This document shows positions 10,721 to 17,550 of a DNA stretch of 64,000 bases, one piece after another. The notes below the pieces were generated by a model. It ran no database searches and was not told the origin of the DNA. It saw only the letters and a list, made by a program, of their open reading frames with translations. The number at the start of each line of letters is the position of its first letter. Within the stretch, counting starts at the first letter, position 1. The stretch spans positions 98,272-162,271 of the forward strand of contig JASAND010023040.1 of assembly GCA_030248195.1 (NCBI GenBank). The letters run 5' to 3'. This DNA comes from Trissonchulus latispiculum. Lineage: Eukaryota > Nematoda > Enoplea > Enoplida > Ironidae. The position numbers and the translations under genes were made by a program.

Positions 10721-11389
10721 ATGGAGCCAATTGAGTTTGACACTCGTTTTCAAACTCCGTTCTCTATGATTGTAAGCGGTTGCTCTGGTAGCGGCAAGAC
10801 TGAGTGGATTAGCAAGCTTTGTCAACAGCTTCCTTACCTATTCACCGAACAGCCTGATTGCATCGATTGGTGCTACGGTGTTTACCAGCCGTTGTTTCAC
10901 GCAAACCTGTGCAAAACTGTTCCCAATGTAATCTTACATGGTGGCTTTGACGACTCTTTTTACACTGAATGTGAAGCACTTCAGGATACCCAGCGCAATG
11001 TATTGCTAGTTTTGGATGATCTTCACGATGAGCTTTGCAATAATCGACTGCTCGGCCAGCTTTTCACCAAGTTCAGTCATCACAACAACAATTCCATAGT
11101 ATTTACCACTCAAAACTTTTACCATCAAGGTTCTCAGAGCAGAGATGTTACTAGAAATGCTCATTATCTTGTATTACTTGCTCAGCCCCGTGATATTACT
11201 GTGGTTCTCAGTGTTGCTCATCAAATGTTTCCTGGCCAATCATCGTGCATGCTGAACGCTTTCCGAGACTCTACTAGTACACCCTATGGATATTTATTGG
11301 TAGACGCAAAGCCTTACACTCCGCAAAAGTTGCGCTTGCGAACAGGAATTTTCAAGGATCAGACAAACTGTGTCTATCTTCCACATTAG
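10721..11389 (+). CDS. ATP: Genome-packaging ATPase (FtsK/HerA superfamily), in frame with the protease
   Basis: A 222-residue domain starting MEPIEFDTRFQTPFSM. Walker A is GCSGSGKT at residues 20-27 and Walker B is NVLLVLDDL at about 93-101; FTTQN at 128-132 is the polar position after the next strand (sensor-like). The pattern fits the A32-like packaging ATPases of Polintons and related viruses, which pump DNA into the capsid. The length is normal for a free-standing ATPase. It is in the same reading frame as the protease upstream with no stop, so the product could be a fusion or could start at 10721. It ends at TAG 11387-11389, three bases before the next gene. Confidence 0.88.
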   Translation: MEPIEFDTRFQTPFSMIVSGCSGSGKTEWISKLCQQLPYLFTEQPDCIDWCYGVYQPLFHANLCKTVPNVILHGGFDDSFYTECEALQDTQRNVLLVLDDLHDELCNNRLLGQLFTKFSHHNNNSIVFTTQNFYHQGSQSRDVTRNAHYLVLLAQPRDITVVLSVAHQMFPGQSSCMLNAFRDSTSTPYGYLLVDAKPYTPQKLRLRTGIFKDQTNCVYLPH

Positions 11390-11391
11390 TG

Positions 11392-11724
11392 ATGTCTAAA
11401 GCAGTGAAGAGAAATTTACACTGGCTCTATGTTCTTAATGAGGGAAACCCCAATGTGCTCAAAGCCATTTTGACGTCATGTGGTGCTGGACTAGTGAAAG
11501 TAATCTGCGAATGCGCTTTGAATATACTGCGTGGTAATCCTAAACTGAAAGCTCATCAAAAGCGGAAGCTTAGGCGTTACAAGCACGTCTGCCGTAAACT
11601 TATAAATAAACGGGTCAGTTCAAGTGATAAGCGAAAACTGTTATTGCAACATGGTGGCGCTTTGTTACCCCTACTATTAGCTCCTATTCTTAGTGGAGCA
11701 CTGACATGGCTGTTCAAAAAATGA
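11392..11724 (+). CDS. Small basic protein with hydrophobic C-terminus, conserved in Polintons/adintoviruses
   Basis: A 110-residue intact frame. It has a helical N-terminus, then the segment LNILRGNPKL, then a very basic middle (HQKRKLRRYKH, KLINKR, KRKLLLQHGG) and a hydrophobic end (LLPLLLAPILSGALTWLF) that could span or enter a membrane. The arrangement GN-L-QK-KL-R...KR-LL-Q-GG plus hydrophobic tail is widely seen in Polinton/adintovirus small proteins, where function is not settled (known from the family). It begins three bases after the ATPase stop and overlaps the next gene's start by 19 bases, consistent with a compact late block. Confidence 0.72.
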   Translation: MSKAVKRNLHWLYVLNEGNPNVLKAILTSCGAGLVKVICECALNILRGNPKLKAHQKRKLRRYKHVCRKLINKRVSSSDKRKLLLQHGGALLPLLLAPILSGALTWLFKK

Positions 11725-12416
11725 TGCTAGTGCCATTTGACAGCGCTCATAGCCAATCCTTGCAACGTAAAGATGAGATGCAGACAAATTCCAGTATAAA
11801 GCTACAGCTAGAACTCGATGAGCAGATGGAGCGAATTTTGAAGTCTGCAAACATGAAACTGTATACTAAACTGAAATTGTACAATGACGTCCTGCAGAAA
11901 TTTTTGCATTTGCACTCCGGCTCTCCAGATCCGAGAAGCCAAAGCACTGATGCTTTGCTACCATTACAACCACCTGCATCCGCCACAACGTTGGAGAAGG
12001 AAACTGTTGATTCAACAGCTTCGATTTTACAAATTATGCCAGTTCACATCCGATCAAAAGCAAAGCAGCTTATTGATCTAATGTCCCAGGAAACGGCTGA
12101 TTTTCATTTTAACCCTGCTGCTGGCAAAGTTAGTTTTAATGGATACGAAATGAAAGTAACGGCGTTTGTAGATTTCATCTATCATTTTCTACATAAATCT
12201 GCAAACAGAAAAGCTCCAATTGGTTTTGAAACGTTTCTGGAAGAAATGGCTCGAACATCAGTACCTGCATCCTACGCTGGCAATGTAAGGATTCGAACCA
12301 TTCTAGACAGTTTGCGACAACCTCATGGTGAACCGAGCAGAAGCCGAATGCTTCCAGTTACCCACAAGACATTCACGTCCCCTAAACGAATGAAGACGTT
12401 GTGGCACTGTTTATAG
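11706..12416 (+). CDS. Conserved Polinton/adintovirus protein of unknown function
   Basis: A 236-residue intact frame, the last rightward gene. The N-terminal half has a helical, coiled-coil-like stretch (ELDEQMERILKSANMK, then a second helix KLKLYNDVLQKFL). A Ser/Thr/Pro/Gln-rich linker follows. The C-terminal half contains PVHIRSKAKQLIDLM and a small domain with FNPAAGKVSFNGYEM, DFIYHFLHK and IGFETFLEEMARTSVP. This two-part layout resembles a protein found next to capsid genes in many Polintons, possibly a particle or assembly component (inference). A polyadenylation-type AATAAA lies about 50 bases after the stop, at 12468. Confidence 0.68.
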   Translation: MAVQKMMLVPFDSAHSQSLQRKDEMQTNSSIKLQLELDEQMERILKSANMKLYTKLKLYNDVLQKFLHLHSGSPDPRSQSTDALLPLQPPASATTLEKETVDSTASILQIMPVHIRSKAKQLIDLMSQETADFHFNPAAGKVSFNGYEMKVTAFVDFIYHFLHKSANRKAPIGFETFLEEMARTSVPASYAGNVRIRTILDSLRQPHGEPSRSRMLPVTHKTFTSPKRMKTLWHCL

Positions 12417-12524
12417 CATGTGTTATTAAAACTTTTGACCCAAATTAAACCACTTATTGTATTAATGAATAAAATAATTTGTAGCTTTATATAAGGTTTT
12501 CATAATATTCAATTGCATTCTCTT

Positions 12525-13085
12525 CTACTGCTTTTCTGTATACTTCTTCATTTCTTCTCCCAATAAAACCAGGGCATGGCATCCATCTTTTAAGGACGAA
12601 TCAAATATTCCTGTTATTAGATTGGAGAGACTGTCCAGAGAAATCTTATCTTCCATGGACAATTCCAACAAAACCATACCAACACCATCCACCATGTTGG
12701 AAAAGCATTCAGCACACTGCAACAAGAGCGCCGACTGGTGACAGAAGAAAAATATTGTCGGGAATGATGACTTACCAGGTTCAGTCTGAGCTTGTCTACA
12801 ACAGTCAACAGTTTCGTTTAGTACAAGATTTAAAAATGATTGAAAGATAGCATTGAAATGTTTAAGAGCCAGCTCAGAGTCAATATTTGCAGTAAGCTCA
12901 TCCAGTGTAACTTGAATTTCTGGTAAATTTGCTTCCTGTACTCGAGAGCAAAATGAACTCAGAGAGGCTATTAGATCATCAGAAGCCGCGGACAATTTTT
13001 CCAGTGAAGACAGGAAAACATTCAGAGAATGACCATCAATCGAATCGGATACAGTAGACGTGCACGCTTTGGAAATTTCTTGCAC
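12525..13085 (-). CDS. Unrecognised Polinton-encoded protein, leftward, 5' end uncertain
   Basis: About 186 codons are open on the minus strand, convergent with the rightward block. The product is predicted almost wholly helical, rich in Leu, Ser and Asp, and has several Cys residues (CCRQAQ, FFCHQSALLLQCAECF). No motif or family is recognised. No ATG lies at the 5' end: the frame runs back from GTG 13085 to a stop near 13122 without a Met. Either the start has been lost, an upstream exon is spliced on, or the 5' part was lost with the rearrangement at 13178-13565. Its position at the Polinton right side is where lineage-specific cargo genes usually lie. Confidence 0.5.
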   Translation of the reverse strand: MQEISKACTSTVSDSIDGHSLNVFLSSLEKLSAASDDLIASLSSFCSRVQEANLPEIQVTLDELTANIDSELALKHFNAIFQSFLNLVLNETVDCCRQAQTEPGKSSFPTIFFFCHQSALLLQCAECFSNMVDGVGMVLLELSMEDKISLDSLSNLITGIFDSSLKDGCHALVLLGEEMKKYTEKQ

Positions 13086-13177
13086 ACTAGTGCAAAACCT
13101 AAAACAACCGAAAAAGACTTTTCAAAGAATACAGCAGAACAAAAAACCTTTGAAAGTTTACAGGCTGCTCATTTTAT

Positions 13178-13565
13178 GCCATTAATTCCGGTGCATCAAT
13201 ATAAAAATTTGAGTGGATTTAACAAAATTTTTTGCTTTGTGCTAGGCAATCAATTTAGTAAAAAAACAATTTAACAGCTTTGAAGCCCTGCAATTTAAAT
13301 AGCTCCAGTTCAACCATTCGTTCATTCATCAGTAATTATGCAATAGATTAAATGAGAGATGCTTTTTGCATTAATTTCAGTGCATCAATTTAAAAATTTG
13401 AATGGATTTAACAAAAGTTTACAGCAAATATCTTTGCTTAGTGCTAGGCAATCAATTTAGTCAAAATACCATTTAACGTCTTTGAAGCTCTTCAATTCAA
13501 ATAGCTCCAGTTCAACCATTCGTTCATTTAGCGGTAGTTCCGCTATAGGCGAAATGGGAGATGCT
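13178..13565. repeat. Imperfect tandem duplication, about 190 bp unit, covering the 3' end of the 328-codon gene
   Basis: Two diverged copies, about 13178-13369 and 13370-13565, share CAATCAATTTAGT, AGCTCCAGTTCAACCATTCG and GGAGATGCTT/GAGAGATGCTT. The second copy includes the 3' coding end of the 13457-14443 gene; the first is a non-coding leftover between that gene and the leftward gene at 12525. It looks like an old local duplication after which only one copy kept the coding role. Confidence 0.75.
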
Positions 13566-14443
13566 TCCAGCAGATCTATCACAACTGAACTGGTAGTTGT
13601 TGGAACATGCTCATGGTCAGCCATTCGAGGCTTTTTGAAGTTGTGCAAATTTTTGTCAGGCTGATCCATAGATCGCTTTACAGAAAAATTGGGCACTTCG
13701 CTCGACGACTCTGATAACTCTAAGTCATCCTTAAGCAATGCCAACACAGCTTGCTCAGATTCAGTTGAGCCAGCAGGCTCTTCTATTGAGCTGGTCGATT
13801 GCTGACTGCTGCAGTCGGCAGACTTTTCTGGTCTAAATGGAAGCTTAATCTCTGAATAAAGTTGACAAGCTCTATTGCGATAAGCGATATGCTGCTTACT
13901 GGATGATGTTAGGGGGAACTCATTATCCAAGTAACCCAACGATTTGTAACAGTAGGAAATAGTTTCATTGGACATTTCCTGAAGATGTCCTTCGAAAAGC
14001 TTAACATAATGACTTTCAGGCAAAGTGAATTCAACAATAACACCAGTTTTCAGCAAAGTTTCTAATTTTTGCCTTCCCTCCAACCCCCAAACTTTCTCAG
14101 CCTGGATGGGTGGAATATTGTAATTTCCTGTTACCATGTTTATAGTCTTAACAGCAAAATAAATGAACAAATTCCGGTGATAGCGTAGATCAGTTTTTCC
14201 AAAAAACTTCCGCCTGAAGAACGAATTCTCAATGACATACATTTCAGAAAATAGCTGTTCAATTTTTGCAATGACTTCAATTTTATGTTTTCTTTCCATC
14301 AGATTTAAATTCCAGAAAGCCGTGCAAGATTCAATCAGTTCCAGCAAATACAAAAACTTTTTCCCGAGAGCTAAAGCAAATAATCTACGCAAGTAAAATA
14401 TCGCTTCTTCGCAAGCTATGGTAGTCTTTGTACGTGCCATCAT
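13457..14443 (-). CDS. Unrecognised 328-residue Polinton-encoded protein, leftward
   Basis: An intact frame starting MMARTKTTIACEE at 14443. The N-terminal 200 residues look like a folded, mostly helical domain with many aromatic and charged residues (FFRRKFFGKTDLRYHRN, FIYFAVKTINMVTG). From about residue 210 it becomes Ser/Glu/Pro-rich and acidic (SSQQSTSSIEEPAGSTESE), with a short basic patch NFKKPRM, possibly a nuclear signal, and ends VKWYFD. I do not recognise a family. It is the only long gene in the right part of the element, is unbroken while the core genes are broken, and runs opposite to the late block, which fits an early or host-interaction gene (inference). Confidence 0.6.
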   Translation of the reverse strand: MMARTKTTIACEEAIFYLRRLFALALGKKFLYLLELIESCTAFWNLNLMERKHKIEVIAKIEQLFSEMYVIENSFFRRKFFGKTDLRYHRNLFIYFAVKTINMVTGNYNIPPIQAEKVWGLEGRQKLETLLKTGVIVEFTLPESHYVKLFEGHLQEMSNETISYCYKSLGYLDNEFPLTSSSKQHIAYRNRACQLYSEIKLPFRPEKSADCSSQQSTSSIEEPAGSTESEQAVLALLKDDLELSESSSEVPNFSVKRSMDQPDKNLHNFKKPRMADHEHVPTTTSSVVIDLLEASPISPIAELPLNERMVELELFELKSFKDVKWYFD

Positions 14444-14935
14444 TCCTTAAATTACAAGAACGTTTGAAGATTTTAGAAATCATAATGATAGCATATTTTT
14501 AAGTTTAGTTTCAACATCTTGCATTAAATTCATTTACAGATCCTTTAGTCTGGTAACGGGAGAATTTGACAAAAGCTATGTTAAAATTCTTAAAGAGAAG
14601 GGCTAAAAGTACAAGTTATCACCAGTTTAAAAATTCAGCTTCACTAAATTGCAGCTTTAAGGCTGCTCCTTTTATAGAATCTGACTAGGCATCAGCTAAT
14701 TAAACAGAAAAATTTTCTGTGAAAATTAGTATGTTTCGATCGTTCGCCTGCAACGTCCAGATCATAAAGTTGCTTTGATAGGTTCGCTTGAGCAAATAGT
14801 GCTAAATTCAAAAATTTATTACCATCTTCGGCTGTTTAACATAAGCAGATGCTGTTTATGCAAAACGTCAAAGTTCCACCAGCATCTTCTCAAAACAAAA
14901 TACCAGCTCAGTTCTAAATTCCGCAGTAACAGAAC

Positions 14936-15660
14936 GGCCCATGTCAAGATAAAAGTCACTTTTTGATGCGTTCTGATCTTCCACTTGATTTTCTTGAAGC
15001 ATTTATTTTCATGGGGGTTCTTGGGGTTCTGGGGGGTCTTAATTTTTTGTAGAAATTTGATCTATAACTATGTTTAGTTTCATTTTTTGATGGGGGTTCT
15101 GGGGGTTCTTGGGGGTTCTTAACTTTTCGAAGAGATTTGATCCGTGACTACATATACTTAGTTTCAAATTTTTGATGGGGGTTCTTGGGGTTCTGGGGGT
15201 TCTGAAATTTTTTTCAGGAGATTTGATCCTCTACTGCCTAGTTTTAAGTGTTTGCTGGAAGTTCTCAGGGCTCTGGAGTCCGGGTGTACCGAAAAGTGTG
15301 CGCGTTGTCTGGGCTTAAATTAAGGACCAACTTGTTGTTCTTGTCGTCAGCTTTCGATTGATACCTATATTGTGGATATTGGATGTTTCATCACAGAATT
15401 TTCAGTCTAAGTTTATGAGAAAAGCCAGGAGGACCCCCCCCCCAAGTACACCCCGGTTATATGCTACAAATTTGATGATTGAGATACATATATATACATA
15501 TTATAAACATATCATGTCTGCTGAAGTACCTGCTGAGAACGGATCCGCAACGTAGTCATGTACAAATCAAAGTCCTGGATGCAAACGCATGAAAAAATTT
15601 GAGAACCTCCTTTTTTTGATGGGGGTTCTGGGGGTTCTAACTTTTATCTTGACATGGGCC
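14936..15660. repeat. 21-bp inverted repeats bracketing the G-rich array
   Basis: GGCCCATGTCAAGATAAAAG at 14936-14955 recurs in reverse complement at 15641-15660; one further flanking base also matches. The interval of roughly 680 bp holds the G-rich repeats. No target duplication was found, so whether this is an inserted element or a stem-loop formed by local inversion is open. Confidence 0.6.
15013..15280 (+). repeat. G-rich imperfect tandem repeats, period 79-85 bp
   Basis: Units start at 15013, 15092 and 15177, each opening with runs of four to six G separated by TTCT (GGGGGTTCTGGGGGTTCTT) and continuing with an AGATTTGATC-type stretch and TTAGTTT. An isolated further GGGGGTTCTGGGGGTTCT lies at 15621-15638. 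The G-runs on the plus strand could form G-quadruplexes. Confidence 0.75.
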
Positions 15661-16502
15661 AACAGAACAAATCATCTAATTTACTTTAATCAAATTTGTC
15701 TCCATCCAAAAGCTTTAGAATATTGAGCAAGAAGCGGTTTACAAGCGAAGATTTATATCTTCAAGTCAGAAGCAAGAGCAGCCATCAATTGCTGTTACAA
15801 AATTGATTCTGTGAGCTTAACCACTAAAATCTAGAAAGCTTTGCCTTTTTAAATTTATATTGAATAGGATTTTCAAAGTTGTGCTCAATTAGAAAACAGC
15901 TTTAGCGTTTTGCTGATACGTAAATGCTTGCAGCGAATTCAGTTATATCAGACTAAACTAATTCTAAATAATATAATTCTAAACAGAAGACATAATTCTA
16001 AACAGAAGAAATTAAGTTGTATTTAAACTTATAATACAAAAACGAAAATACTGAAACATTTGGTAAGTCGAAAGGACAAGTAACTGAGCAAACTAAACAA
16101 TCTAAAACAGTAAAATAAAACTGCTTAAAACGGCTAAATCATAACCGTCACCTCAGCTTGAAAGAAATTATGAAATAAAAAATAACTAGTTAACCGGCAT
16201 TATAAAGAAAACAAATTTAAAACGATTGCGTGTATAGTAAATTTAAAGACAAAGAGCAAACCACAAACGAACAACAAATTTAAACAAGGAAACTTGAAAA
16301 GCCGAAAACAAGTTCGGTTGAACAACATTTTCAAAATAGTTTAAACTCATGTTGAGCAACTTTTAATTAAGCAGCTTAAATCTCAAATGAGCAGAAAAAC
16401 AAGATTTAAAACACAGAAAGATAACCAAGGATAAGAAGACGATAATTGCTAGAGCTGTATATGAAATAGCTATTCCATACTACAGAGCAACAGGGCAAAA
16501 CA

Positions 16503-16804
16503 TGGCACAACATGCATTCAATTCGAAGCTTCAGCCACAAACTATACTCAGTTGAAGCGAGGAAGATTTCGCTCTGTGCATTCGACGATAAACGATATAA
16601 TCTTGACGATGGAATTAGTAAAATTGCTTATGGGCACTATAGCATAAATGAATAAAGAAGTCTGCTTTTGAATCAAGGATGCAGTATCAAGCTAGCTGTA
16701 TGAATTGTTTAAATTGCAAGAGCAGATTAAATTTCAAACAGCTAAAGTACAAGGCAATTTGGCTGTGACGTCACCTGTGCCAGAACCCCCTTTTTACAAC
16801 TACT
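16503..16804. repeat. Right terminal inverted repeat of the Polinton
   Basis: Reverse complement of 3962-4292, ending CCCCCTTTTTACAACTACT. It lacks the 29-bp doubling seen on the left. Its inner part is a second copy of the last codons of the polymerase gene. Confidence 0.85.
16512..16655 (+). pseudogene. PolB: Duplicated C-terminal fragment of PolB inside the right inverted repeat
   Basis: A 47-codon open stretch reading MHSIRSFSHKLYSVEARK and ending with GHYSINE before TAA. It is the counterpart of the last codons of the 4141-6157 gene and differs from it at several residues, so the two inverted repeats have diverged since they were last homogenised. It has no upstream polymerase sequence and cannot be functional. 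Confidence 0.85.
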
Positions 16805-16810
16805 AGAACA
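16805..16810. repeat. 6-bp Polinton target duplication, right (AGAACA)
   Basis: Follows the terminal CAACTACT directly and matches 3957-3962. Confidence 0.75.
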
Positions 16811-17196
16811 ATATAAATGTTCACGATTATGCATCTAGTAAGATCTATATACTTATTGAAGTGAAGTTTACGAGTTCGAAAAGATCTGATATGGATGCAG
16901 GTGGACAACAATTTAACACATAACATTGAGTAACATTGAGGCATGCATAACCTTGCACCTTGGCACTCCATGACAAAGTAGGAAACACCGGGGGTCTGTG
17001 GCGGAGCCCCTTGGACCCGAAGAAATGTTTGGAAAAATAGAAAAATTGGTACTGGAAACATTTAAAGTTTTTAGTCTTACAAAAGTGAATCTTCTCCCGA
17101 AATAATGTTGCGTCTAGCTTGCTTCCCGTTAAAATTTCATTGCGTTCAGATAAGAAACTTTGCGTCCAGACGCACATCTGGGCGCAAAAAACCCTG
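16805..17196. repeat. Right arm of the hAT-like element
   Basis: Non-coding, with subterminal GCGTC/GACGC motifs near 17110-17180 and terminal CAAAAAACCCTG. It is followed by GTTGTAAA, the second copy of the 8-bp duplication (17197-17204). Confidence 0.75.
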
Positions 17197-17360
17197 GTTG
17201 TAAAGCAAAAAAGTTCATTTTTGTGTCCTCTTTCTACCCATAGCAACCATCCGGTGTCTGGTCTACCTACTGGGAGCCTAAAGCCAAAAACCGAAACTTT
17301 CTTATCTTTTGTCCTAAAAATACGGGACTGTTCCCAAATTGTTAAAGAGCACGGAAATAG
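17197..17360. repeat. Right half of the repeat split by the hAT/Polinton nest
   Basis: Matches 62510-62680: both have GTTCATTTT, CATAGCAACCA, AAACTTTCTTATCTTT and GTTAAAGAGCACG in the same order. Together with 2078-2483 it reconstitutes the repeat seen undivided at 61745-62690. Confidence 0.75.
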
Positions 17361-17550
17361 GTTGTTTTGTAAGTTTTAGCTATTTATGTAAAGGATTAAA
17401 GCCGTATGAGTCAAAAATACCCGAAAGGAAACCAGCACTAGTGTTGTTCACCGGCCCAATTTTTCGTGGGCCGGCCGGCCTGTACCGGCCGGCCGGTGCC
17501 ACTTTTCGCAGGCTATCGAAACTACAAATAACAAGCAAATTGGCATGAAT

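Larger units (their letters stand above)
14444..16502. other. Non-coding right part of the Polinton
   Basis: No open frame beyond 65 codons and no recognisable protein. It holds a G-rich tandem array (15013-15280) bracketed by a 21-bp inverted repeat (14936-14956 and 15640-15660). The part from 15660 to 16500 is AT-rich, especially rich in short A-runs on the plus strand, and otherwise featureless. An intact Polinton often has further genes here; if so they have decayed beyond recognition. Confidence 0.65.
3962..16804. mobile_element. Polinton (Maverick) virus-like DNA transposon, degraded
   Basis: The element begins AGTAGTTGTAAAAAGGGG and ends with the inverse, giving the AG...CT termini described for Polintons, with terminal inverted repeats of about 331 bp (left) and 302 bp (right) and a 6-bp target duplication. 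Inside are the defining Polinton genes: protein-primed family B DNA polymerase, retroviral-type integrase, adenain-like cysteine protease, FtsK/HerA-type packaging ATPase, double jelly-roll major capsid protein and penton-type minor capsid protein. At 12.84 kb it is shorter than the usual 15-20 kb, consistent with an internal deletion between PolB and INT near 6158-6180. Frameshifts or stops break PolB, INT, penton and MCP, so this copy is not autonomous. Polintons are regarded as integrated relatives of adintoviruses. Confidence 0.93.
2484..17196. mobile_element. Non-autonomous hAT-like transposon carrying an inserted Polinton
   Basis: The ends are a 12-bp perfect inverted repeat, CAGGGTTTTTTG, flanked by an exact 8-bp direct repeat GTTGTAAA. 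CAGGG termini with an 8-bp duplication are typical of hAT elements. Removing the Polinton leaves two arms, 2484-3961 and 16805-17196, a total of about 1.87 kb with no transposase frame. GCGTC motifs recur close to both ends (for example 2540-2575 and 17150-17180), as expected of hAT subterminal binding sites. The arms also contain internally repeated units built around a GGCTCCGCC-type motif and the string GTGGAAATGTTTAAAA (about 2745-2830 and 3460-3535, with an inverted relative near 16985-17070). The call is firm for the boundaries; the superfamily is inferred from ends and duplication length alone. Confidence 0.82.
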
